Source: Novosphingobium sediminicola (lineage in GTDB: Bacteria; Pseudomonadota; Alphaproteobacteria; Sphingomonadales; Sphingomonadaceae). From it: a stretch of DNA of 64,000 bases. Position numbers and translations under genes: made by a program. The stretch's first letter is position 1. Each line of letters starts with the position of its first letter. Below the pieces are notes generated by a model. It had not been told where the DNA came from. It searched no databases and was given only the letters and a program-made list of their open reading frames with translations. Below, piece after piece: positions 51,690 through 59,163 of this stretch. The stretch is from the NCBI RefSeq assembly GCF_014196525.1, contig NZ_JACIDX010000014.1, positions 62,001 through 126,000 of the forward strand. The letters run 5' to 3'.

Positions 51690-53887
51690 GCCCGGAGGAA
51701 ATTCAGGGGATTTTCTTCCTCGAATGCGAGGAATCTTTGGCCTCTGCCGAACAGGGGCTGGCCGCGTGCAAGGCCGGAACGCAGGACAGCGACACCGTTA
51801 ACGCGATTTTCCGCGCGGTCCATTCGATCAAGGGCGGCGCGGGCGCTTTCGGCTTCGAGGCGCTTCAGGGCTTTACCCATACGTTTGAAACGCTGCTGTC
51901 CGACGTGCGCGAAAATCTGGTGCCGCTCACGCCTGCGCTGATCGACCTGTTGCTGCGCTCGCTCGATGTGCTTTCCGATCACGTCACCGCCGCGCGCGAT
52001 GGCGGCAGCCCGCCCGAGGACGCTTCGCTGATCCGCGAGATGGAAGGCGCGATGGCCAATGCCCAGGGGGCGAATGCCCAACAGGCCGCGCCCGCAGAGC
52101 CCGAACCGGCCGCACCGACCCATGCCGTCACCTTTGACGAGGACGACCTGACCAGCGACCTCGACCTTGACGATCTGCTCAACGATCTGGCAGGCGCCCC
52201 GCCCGCGCCGGAACCGACGCAGGAAGCGGCCGGCTGGAAGGTCCACCTGCGCCCTCACGCGGGCGCGATGCGCAATGGCGGCGAACCGCTGCTTTTGTTG
52301 CGCGAACTGGCCGCGCTGGGGGCGGTGGCGTGCGAATGCGACACGACCTCAATCCCGGCCCTTGATGATTTCGATCCGCATCAGGGCTATCTTGGCTGGA
52401 CCTATCTGGTTCCTCAGGATGTCTCCGAGGCCAGTGTGCGCGATATTTTCGATTTCGTGGGCGATGATTGCCCCATCGCCATCGGCCCGGATGCCACGAT
52501 TCCGCCGACCCAGATTGAGCCGTCCAGCACGCGCCCCGCGCCTGCTGCTTCGGCGCCCAAAGCTGTTGCTCCCGCGCCCGCGCCTGTGGCCGCGCCGGTT
52601 CAGACGCCCGCTGCGGCCAATCCGGCTCCTGCTCCTGCCACGCCCGCACCTGCGCCCGAAGCGCCCGCCGCAACCGGCGGCGGCGCCCCGCCCGCTGCCC
52701 CCGCGCCGGGCCAGTCGATCCGCATCGATCTGGTCAAGCTGGACAAGCTGATCGACACGGTGGGCGAACTGGTGATCGCGCAGGCCATGCTGGCCCAGCG
52801 TCTGCAGAACGAGAATGTCCAGTCTGTCGAGGAACTGACCCTGCTGGAAAGCCTGACGCGCGACATTCAGGAAAGCGCGATGTCGATCCGCGCCCAACCC
52901 ATCGGCAGCGTGTTCAGCCGCGTGCCCCGCATCCTGCGCGAACTGTCGTCCAGCACAGGCAAGCATGTGAACCTGCAGGTCTTTGGCGAAACCACCGAGC
53001 TGGACAAGACCGTCATCGAGCGGCTGGGCGAGCCTTTGACTCACCTGATCCGCAATGCGGTGGATCATGGCATCGAAAGCCCGGAAGACCGTCTGGCCAA
53101 GGGCAAAAGCCCCGAAGGCACGCTGACCCTGTCGGCTGAACATCGTTCGGGCCGCATCCTCATCAAGATCGCCGACGATGGCGCAGGCATCAACCGCGCC
53201 CGCGTCTTTGCCAAGGCGGTGGAAAAGGGCATCGTCGCCCCCGACGCCGTCATGTCCAAGGAAGAGATCGAGCAACTGATCTTTGCCGCCGGTTTTTCGA
53301 CTGCGGCCAGCATCACCAATGTTTCGGGCCGGGGCGTGGGCATGGATGTGGTGCGCCAGAACGTCAAGGATCTGGGCGGGCGCATTTCCATCGAATCCGA
53401 AGAGGACAAGGGCACGACCTTCATCCTCACCCTGCCGCTGACGCTGGCCATTTCCGATGGCATGATCGTCAAGGTGGGCGACCAGACGCTGGTGGTGCCG
53501 CTGACCCATGTGGTCGAAAGCCTGCGCCCCGAACCCAAGGATGTGCAGGGCCTTGGCGCCAGCCGCCAGATGCTCAACGTGCGCGGGCGGTTCATTCCGG
53601 TCGTCTCGGTGGCCGAGGCGGTGGGCGCCTATGATGCGGTGGACAACCCTTCGCAAGGTGTGCTGATCGTGGTGGACACCGAAAGCGCAGGGCAGGCCGC
53701 ACTGCTGGTCGACAATATCTGGGACCAACGCCAGTTCGTCATCAAGAGCCTGGACACGCATTACCGCAATGTCGACGGCGTGGCGGGCGCGACCATCCTT
53801 GGCGATGGCCGGGTGGCGCTGATCCTCAATGTCGACACGCTGGTTCAGGGCGCGGTCTCCTCCGGCTATGGGCTGGAAGCGGCATGA
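51686..53887 (+). CDS. cheA: Chemotaxis histidine kinase CheA
   Basis: A 733-residue kinase. The Hpt domain has the phosphorylated His46 (FRAVHSIKGGAGAFGF). A long Ala/Pro linker (about 275-340) follows, then the dimer helices (RIDLVKLDKLIDTVGELVIAQAML), the ATP-binding domain (RNAVDHGIESPEDR; GRGVGMDVVRQNV) and a CheW-like C-terminal domain. It passes phosphate to CheY and CheB. Overlaps with STAS gene and cheR by four bases each. Confidence 0.97.
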   Translation: MSPEEIQGIFFLECEESLASAEQGLAACKAGTQDSDTVNAIFRAVHSIKGGAGAFGFEALQGFTHTFETLLSDVRENLVPLTPALIDLLLRSLDVLSDHVTAARDGGSPPEDASLIREMEGAMANAQGANAQQAAPAEPEPAAPTHAVTFDEDDLTSDLDLDDLLNDLAGAPPAPEPTQEAAGWKVHLRPHAGAMRNGGEPLLLLRELAALGAVACECDTTSIPALDDFDPHQGYLGWTYLVPQDVSEASVRDIFDFVGDDCPIAIGPDATIPPTQIEPSSTRPAPAASAPKAVAPAPAPVAAPVQTPAAANPAPAPATPAPAPEAPAATGGGAPPAAPAPGQSIRIDLVKLDKLIDTVGELVIAQAMLAQRLQNENVQSVEELTLLESLTRDIQESAMSIRAQPIGSVFSRVPRILRELSSSTGKHVNLQVFGETTELDKTVIERLGEPLTHLIRNAVDHGIESPEDRLAKGKSPEGTLTLSAEHRSGRILIKIADDGAGINRARVFAKAVEKGIVAPDAVMSKEEIEQLIFAAGFSTAASITNVSGRGVGMDVVRQNVKDLGGRISIESEEDKGTTFILTLPLTLAISDGMIVKVGDQTLVVPLTHVVESLRPEPKDVQGLGASRQMLNVRGRFIPVVSVAEAVGAYDAVDNPSQGVLIVVDTESAGQAALLVDNIWDQRQFVIKSLDTHYRNVDGVAGATILGDGRVALILNVDTLVQGAVSSGYGLEAA

Positions 53888-54765
53888 GCACGGCGCCCGA
53901 CCTTGCCAGCACCTTTGCCGATGCCATGCCCGGCATCAGCCCCGGCGTCTATGACGAGCGGGACTTCCGGGCCGTGGCGGCGATCGTGTACCGCGAGGCG
54001 GGCATCATGCTGCCCTCGGGCAAGGCGATGCTGGTCTATTCGCGCCTTGCGCCCTTGGTGCGCGCCAGCGGCCTTGGCACCTTTGCCGCCTATATCCACC
54101 ATGTCGAGGTCGATGCGGGCGAAAGGCGCAAGACGATCAACGCGCTGACCACCAACCACACGTTCTTTTACCGTGAAGCGCATCATTTCGAACATTTCGC
54201 CCGCGTGGCGCGCCCGCAATTGCTGGCCGATCTGGGCCATGGCGAGGCGGTGCGCATGTGGTCGGCGGGATGTTCCAGCGGCGAGGAGGTGTTCTCGCTG
54301 ACCATGACCATGCTGGGCCAAGACCGCCACGAGGGCGCGCAGATCGCCCGGCGCGACATCCGCATTCTGGCCAGCGACATTGCCGACCATGCGCTGAAAA
54401 AGGCCAGCGAGGGGCGCTATGGGGCCAGCGACGGCGACGCGCTGCCCGCCGATCTGCGCCAGAACTGGACCAGCACACAGGGCAAGGAGATGGTGATCGG
54501 GCCGGAGGCGCGTTCGCTGGTGCAATTCAAGCGGCTGAATTTGCAGGGCGAGTGGCCGATGCGCCGCCCATTTCAGGTCATCTTCTGCCGCAACGTGATG
54601 ATCTATTTCGACCAGCCGACCAAGGACCGGCTGGTCGCCCGCCTTGCCGAAGCGCTCAGCCCCGGCGGGTTCCTCTATATCGGCCATTCCGAGCGCGTAT
54701 CGGGCCCTGCCGAGGCCCTGCTCGAACCGGTCGGCCCCACGATTTATCACAGGAGAGGTCGGTGA
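53884..54765 (+). CDS. cheR: Chemotaxis methyltransferase CheR
   Basis: A 293-residue SAM-dependent methyltransferase. The N-terminal helical domain includes TINALTTNHTFFYREAHHFEHF, and the SAM fold has MWSAGCSSGEEVFSLTMTM and FQVIFCRNVMIYFDQPTK. It methylates glutamates of chemoreceptors. Overlaps cheA by four bases and cheB by four (GTGA). Confidence 0.97.
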   Translation: MSTAPDLASTFADAMPGISPGVYDERDFRAVAAIVYREAGIMLPSGKAMLVYSRLAPLVRASGLGTFAAYIHHVEVDAGERRKTINALTTNHTFFYREAHHFEHFARVARPQLLADLGHGEAVRMWSAGCSSGEEVFSLTMTMLGQDRHEGAQIARRDIRILASDIADHALKKASEGRYGASDGDALPADLRQNWTSTQGKEMVIGPEARSLVQFKRLNLQGEWPMRRPFQVIFCRNVMIYFDQPTKDRLVARLAEALSPGGFLYIGHSERVSGPAEALLEPVGPTIYHRRGR

Positions 54766-55787
54766 CGATCCGCGTCTTGATCATTGATGATTCGGCCACG
54801 ATGCGCGCGGTGCTGGCCGCGCGGCTGTCGGGCAACCCGGATATTCAGGTGGTGGGCCTTGCCAATAATGCCGCCGAAGGGCGCGCCCTTATCAAGGAAC
54901 TGACGCCCGATGTGGTGACGCTGGACATCGAGATGCCGGGCATGAACGGCCTCGATTTCCTCGATAAGATCATGACGCTGCGGCCCATGCCGGTCATCAT
55001 CGTTTCGGGCCTGACGGCAGCGGGCAGCGATTCCACGGCCCGCGCGCTCGCGCTGGGCGCGGTCGATTGCTATTGCAAGACCGACTATTCGGGCGCGGCG
55101 ATGCAGGATGGCGGCAAGCTGGCCGCCATGGTGCGACAGGCCGCCCAGGTGACCGTGCGCCGCCGCGCGCCCGAAGTGCATCACATGGCCGATCCGGTCC
55201 GCGCGATCAGCGCCGGCCATGGCCGCACCAACACGCGGGTGATCGCCATCGGATCATCCACCGGCGGGGTCGAGGCTTTGCAGGTGCTGCTGCGCAATTT
55301 TCCCGAGGATTGCCCGCCCACGCTGATCGTCCAGCATGTCGATGCGCGCTTTGCCCCGGCCATTGCCCGCACGCTCAATCAGGCCTCGCCCGCCACGGTG
55401 CAACTGGCCGAACCCGATATGCCGCTCAAACGCGGCCATATCTATCTGGCGCCGGGCGATGATCGCCATCTGATGGTGGCGGGCGCCAACACGCTGCATG
55501 CCAAGCTGCGCCCGGGCGAGCTGATTTCGGGCCATCGGCCCAGCGTGGATGCCCTTTTCGCCTCGGTGGCGCAGCGGATCGGCGTCGATGCCATCGGCAT
55601 CCTGCTGACCGGCATGGGGGCCGACGGCGCCAAGGGCCTGCTGGCGATGAGTCAGGCAGGCGCGCTGACCATCGCGCAGGACGAGGCCAGCTGCACCGTT
55701 TTTGGCATGCCGCGCGTCGCCATTTCTTTGGGCGCGGCACAGGTTGTCGCCCCGCTGGGCCGCATTGCCCAACATGCCTTTTCGTAA
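54762..55787 (+). CDS. cheB: Chemotaxis response regulator methylesterase CheB
   Basis: A 341-residue CheB with an intact receiver (VTLDIEMPGMNGLDFL) and complete catalytic features: GSSTGG nucleophile, IVQHVD histidine and GMGADG aspartate loop. It demethylates receptors when phosphorylated by CheA. The start is a GTG that overlaps the cheR stop and has an AGGAG site; the much longer open frame upstream lies inside cheR. Confidence 0.96.
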   Translation: MTIRVLIIDDSATMRAVLAARLSGNPDIQVVGLANNAAEGRALIKELTPDVVTLDIEMPGMNGLDFLDKIMTLRPMPVIIVSGLTAAGSDSTARALALGAVDCYCKTDYSGAAMQDGGKLAAMVRQAAQVTVRRRAPEVHHMADPVRAISAGHGRTNTRVIAIGSSTGGVEALQVLLRNFPEDCPPTLIVQHVDARFAPAIARTLNQASPATVQLAEPDMPLKRGHIYLAPGDDRHLMVAGANTLHAKLRPGELISGHRPSVDALFASVAQRIGVDAIGILLTGMGADGAKGLLAMSQAGALTIAQDEASCTVFGMPRVAISLGAAQVVAPLGRIAQHAFS

Positions 55788-55804
55788 ATCGGGGGAAACC
55801 GACC

Positions 55805-56356
55805 ATGCCTTTTGAATCCTCCCCCGCCTCTCCGGTCACACGGATCAACATCCTTCAGGGTCAGGCGCGCGTTTCGGCGGGCCCGCGGGTGGAATTTTCC
55901 ACCGTGCTGGGCAGTTGCGTGGCCACATGCCTGTTCGATCCCGAAATCGAGGTGGGGGGCATGAACCACTTCCTGCTGGCCGAACCGCCGCCCAACACCC
56001 ACAGCGGCGATTTCGACGAGCATTACGGCGTCTATCTGATGGAACTGCTGATCAACGAGATGCTGGCCCATGGCGCGGCCAAATCGCGGATGCGGGCCCA
56101 TCTGTATGGCGGCGCCAACCTGAACAGCGGTTTTGCCCGGATCGGCACCAAGAACGCCGAATTTGCCCGCAGCTTTCTGGCCAGCGAACGCATCACCGTG
56201 GTGCGCGAGGATCTGGGCGGAATAAACGCCCGCCGCGTCGATTTCCGCCCGGCGCGCGGCCAGGTGCGCTGCCGGACGGTGGAAAACACGCTGGCCCCCG
56301 AACCCAAACCCATCACGCGCCCCGCCGTTTCGCGCGGCGATGTCGAACTGTTTTAA
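55805..56356 (+). CDS. cheD: Chemoreceptor glutamine deamidase CheD
   Basis: A 183-residue CheD. The catalytic Cys (VLGSCVATCLFDPE) and His (GGMNHFLLAEP) are in place, with the later GGANL motif. CheD deamidates receptor glutamines and tunes CheA activity. It lies 17 bases after cheB. Confidence 0.96.
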   Translation: MPFESSPASPVTRINILQGQARVSAGPRVEFSTVLGSCVATCLFDPEIEVGGMNHFLLAEPPPNTHSGDFDEHYGVYLMELLINEMLAHGAAKSRMRAHLYGGANLNSGFARIGTKNAEFARSFLASERITVVREDLGGINARRVDFRPARGQVRCRTVENTLAPEPKPITRPAVSRGDVELF

Positions 56357-56373
56357 CGAAAGTGACCCTGCCC

Positions 56374-56745
56374 ATGGACAAGACTACCCGCATTTTGACC
56401 GTTGACGACAGCGCGAGCATGCGCGCCCTGCTGAACCATGCGCTGACCAGCCAGGGCTTTGACGTTGCGCAGGCCGAGGACGGCGAAGTCGCCCTCGAAT
56501 GGCTGGCGCTCAACGAGGTTGATGTGGTGATCACCGACATCAACATGCCGCGTCTTGACGGCTTTGGCCTGATCGAAAAGCTGCGTCAGGGCAACCGCCA
56601 CCGCGACCGTCCGATTCTGGTGCTGACCACCGAATCGAGCGAGGAGAAGAAGGCCCGCGCGCGTCAGGCCGGCGCCACCGGCTGGATCGTCAAGCCGTTT
56701 GACCCGGAAAAGCTGGTCGCCGCCGTGCGCCGCGTTTCTCACTGA
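56374..56745 (+). CDS. cheY: Chemotaxis response regulator CheY
   Basis: A 123-residue single-domain receiver: acidic pocket Asp11-Asp12, phosphoacceptor Asp55 (VVITDINMPRLDG), switch Thr (VLTTESS) and conserved Lys (IVKPFDP). It transmits the signal from CheA to FliM. The start is the ATG at 56374; the long frame from 55915 is in another gene. Confidence 0.95.
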   Translation: MDKTTRILTVDDSASMRALLNHALTSQGFDVAQAEDGEVALEWLALNEVDVVITDINMPRLDGFGLIEKLRQGNRHRDRPILVLTTESSEEKKARARQAGATGWIVKPFDPEKLVAAVRRVSH

Positions 56746-56766
56746 TATTGGCAAAGGAGCGACCCC

Positions 56767-57207
56767 ATGCACCGTGAACTCATCACTTTCGAAGTCGGCG
56801 GGCAGGTTTTCGGCATCGACATTATGGCGATCCGCGAAATCCGCGCGTGGAGCCCGGCCACCCGTCTGCCCCGTGTGCCGCATTATGTGGCGGGCGTGGT
56901 CAATCTGCGTGGGTCGGTGCTGCCGGTGATTGATCTGGCCGCGCGGCTGGGCTGGGAACCGACCGAGCCAACGCCGCGCCATGCGATCATCGTCACGCAA
57001 CTGGGCGCGCAGGTATGCGGGCTGATCGTCGATTCGGTCAGCGATATCGTGACGCTCAACAGCGACGCGCTGCAACCCCCGCCCACCACCGCCAATGACA
57101 GCATCATTTCCTTCCTCGAAGGGCTGGCCGCGATCGAGGATCGCATGGTGATGGTGCTCAATCTGGCGGCTCTGGCCGATGGCGCGGAATTTGGCGAGGC
57201 AGCATGA
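56767..57207 (+). CDS. cheW: Chemotaxis coupling protein CheW
   Basis: A 146-residue CheW: MHRELITFEVGGQVFGIDIMAIREIRAW, VAGVVNLRGSVLPVIDL and CGLIVDSVSDIV are the SH3-like CheW motifs. It couples receptors to CheA. Overlaps the next gene by four bases. Confidence 0.96.
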   Translation: MHRELITFEVGGQVFGIDIMAIREIRAWSPATRLPRVPHYVAGVVNLRGSVLPVIDLAARLGWEPTEPTPRHAIIVTQLGAQVCGLIVDSVSDIVTLNSDALQPPPTTANDSIISFLEGLAAIEDRMVMVLNLAALADGAEFGEAA

Positions 57208-57494
57208 CCGAGGAACCCGCCACACCAGATACCGCCCGTATCGCCGCCCATCTGACCACGGTGGCCGATGTGCTGACCGAACTGGCCGCCGAAATCGAGG
57301 ATCTGGGCACCACGCTCTGCCTCGATCCGGCGATCATCGCCCATCATGTGGGCACGCTGCAATCCATCGACCTGATTGCGCAAAAACAGCGCTGGCTCGC
57401 CACGTTACTGCATGCCGATTGCCCGCTCTCGGCGGTCGACACCATCGGGGTCGAGGCGCTCAAGGCGCGCTTTGCCGCGCCCCGCGCGCATTGA
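57204..57494 (+). CDS. Small Che-operon protein with CheZ/CheT-like DxxxQ motif
   Basis: A 96-residue, largely helical protein. Its second helix contains LQSIDLIAQKQRW, with Asp56 and Gln60 spaced D-x3-Q as in the catalytic DLTGQ of CheZ, and a similar layout to the CheT phosphatase of rhizobial che operons (from memory). The cheW overlap (ATGA) and last place in the operon fit a CheY phosphatase. The function is inferred from motif and position only. Confidence 0.6.
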   Translation: MTEEPATPDTARIAAHLTTVADVLTELAAEIEDLGTTLCLDPAIIAHHVGTLQSIDLIAQKQRWLATLLHADCPLSAVDTIGVEALKARFAAPRAH

Positions 57495-57538
57495 CCGGCG
57501 CCCCGGCACGTTGTCGAGCGCCAAGCGCGCATGGAGCA

Positions 57539-58120
57539 TCAGTTGAGCAGCGTCCCGGCGGGTCGCTGCCAGATGCTCTCGGCATAGGCGTCGCCGCCCT
57601 GGGGCCAGACATCGCCATCGCAACGCGCCGTGCCCGTGATCGTCGCGCTCTGAACCGCCGATGCGCCCGCAGGCTGGGCCACATGGGCCAGCGACGCCAG
57701 CAGCGCCGAGGTCAGTGCCATAGCCAGACTGCTGCCTTCCGAGGTCATGTCCTCCTCCATGCCGGGCAGGAAGACCGAAGCCAGCCAGGCCCCGTCAATC
57801 GAGCGCGACATCAGATAGCTGGCCTCTTCGGGCAACAGCGCCAGCGCAACACTGTCCAGCGCGCCCTGTTCGATCAAGCATTCAATCCGCGCCACGGGCG
57901 GCAGATGCGACAGGATAACGCTCAGATCGAGTCCGGTGACATCGCTGCGGCTTTCCGGGGCCTGCATCATCAAAGCATGGGCAAGGCGCAGGCAATCGCC
58001 TTCGTCATCCGAGTCGGAGAGCACACAATCACGGCACAATTCGGCAAGGCGCAAACGCCATTCGCTGATTGTCATGGTCAGAGCCTTAGTGGGTGTGTTG
58101 GTGCGTTGGGTCATGTCCAT
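57539..58120 (-). CDS. Hypothetical protein facing the che operon
   Basis: A 193-residue protein I do not recognise. It has a helical N-terminal part (EWRLRLAELCRDCVLS; LRLAHALMMQ), no signal peptide or membrane helix, and five Cys. The ATG at 58120 is the first; a later one at 58075 would give 178 residues. It converges on the che operon with 44 bases between. The region before it has AT-rich promoter-like sequence. Confidence 0.6.
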   Translation of the reverse strand: MDMTQRTNTPTKALTMTISEWRLRLAELCRDCVLSDSDDEGDCLRLAHALMMQAPESRSDVTGLDLSVILSHLPPVARIECLIEQGALDSVALALLPEEASYLMSRSIDGAWLASVFLPGMEEDMTSEGSSLAMALTSALLASLAHVAQPAGASAVQSATITGTARCDGDVWPQGGDAYAESIWQRPAGTLLN

Positions 58121-58534
58121 CTCATCCGCCGCGGCGCAAAGGGAATCAACGATAACGGATCTAGTAAACGGGCATAAACTGTTCCGGTTTGAGACTTAAC
58201 ACGTAGTTATCCATAGTTTTCTCGCGCAAGGCGTCGCAAAACGGGACGGTTTATTGCCTCCATTTCCCATCTATCCGCCCCTTGCGCGCCCAGCCACCCG
58301 TCGTCTGCGAATCACAAACCCACCACTATTTCGCAAGTGCAGCAATGCATTTTACCGCAACTTTGCGGCGCAGCATGCAATTCCTGTTGAAGATCGGGGG
58401 GATTTGTATTAATTGCCAAGACAAGCCCAATAAGGGCAACCAACAGAGGATTTGCCCAGACCTTCGCCTTTGGCACGGGTTCTCGTAAATCGCTGATGGT
58501 AAGGACAGACCAACTGTTCGCAGGAGAAGATGCC

Positions 58535-58705
58535 ATGCGTTTCATGCTCGCCGCATTGTCGGCGGCCGAGGCCGATTGCGCCTCGGTTACAGCAAGATGC
58601 CCGGATCGCATCACCGATGCGACGGCGGGCCGGTGGGTGGGGATGAACCCGGCTGCCATGGAGTTTGGTCCGCCTGGCCAGAATGCGGACAGCAAGCCGC
58701 ATTGA
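58535..58705 (+). CDS. Possible small protein, 56 residues
   Basis: MRFMLAALSAAEADCASVTA begins a 56-residue frame preceded by AGGAGAAG. No family is recognised, and no promoter is obvious. It could be a real small gene or chance. Confidence 0.25.
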   Translation: MRFMLAALSAAEADCASVTARCPDRITDATAGRWVGMNPAAMEFGPPGQNADSKPH

Positions 58706-59009
58706 GGAACCAGTTCATGAGCGGCCGGGCGGAGGCACCGGCACAATAGAAAGATTACCCACGCCCACTGCGTCCGGGGTCGTCAGGGTCCAGCCGCTGC
58801 TGGCTTGCCCCCTGTCAGCTCAGCGGCTGAAGGCAGTGGGTTTACCGGAAGAGCAGGCGCGAGGCGAATGCGTCTTCCGTTCCCGGCATTCCGGCATGCC
58901 GGATGTGCGAAAAAGGAAAATTGGCCGTCCCCGCCGGTGGGACCCACAATTTTCCGATCGCAGCCCTTGGTGGCTGCACCCCCTTCACTTGCGTTTTTAC
59001 GCAAGTGAA

Positions 59010-59050
59010 CAAGCCGGCAGCGACGCATCGACCCCATCGCTGCCGGCTTG
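59010..59050. terminator. Strong 14-bp hairpin with T-rich flank
   Basis: CAAGCCGGCAGCGA pairs perfectly with TCGCTGCCGGCTTG; CTTTCTTTTC follows on the plus strand. Confidence 0.5.
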
Positions 59051-59090
59051 CTTTCTTTTCGCGCATTTCCTTTCAGGCACTCACGTCAAA

Positions 59091-59118
59091 GGCCGTCGAG
59101 GGATAACCCCCGACGGCC
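59091..59118. terminator. Probable terminator after the TonB-dependent receptor
   Basis: GGCCGTCG pairs with CGACGGCC, extended by GGG/CCC. It lies 46 bases after the receptor stop. The tail on the minus strand is weak (TTTGACG). Confidence 0.55.
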
Positions 59119-59163
59119 CTTTTGTGTGGGCATGAGAGCCGCGAGAAGCAGCCCCCTTTCCGA

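Larger units (their letters stand above)
58121..59163. other. Gene-poor, hairpin-rich kilobase before the TonB receptor
   Basis: About 1.04 kb with no strong gene. A CtrA-like half-match (TTAA-N7-TTAT) lies at 58196-58210. A 56-codon frame with a good ribosome site is listed separately. From 58891 to 59118 come a CCGGCATGCCGG palindrome and four hairpins: 58915-58955 (9 bp), 58984-59009 (11 bp), 59010-59050 (14 bp) and 59091-59118 (8 bp plus). The last may terminate the receptor gene. A small RNA could be encoded here. Confidence 0.5.

Noticed and set aside
58196..58210. TTAACACGTAGTTAT as a CtrA box
   Set aside because: One mismatch to TTAA-N7-TTAA and no clear target gene; kept only as a note in the region entry.
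58665..59135. 156-codon plus-strand frame
   Set aside because: It runs through four hairpins and has no signature or ribosome site; chance frame in high-GC DNA.
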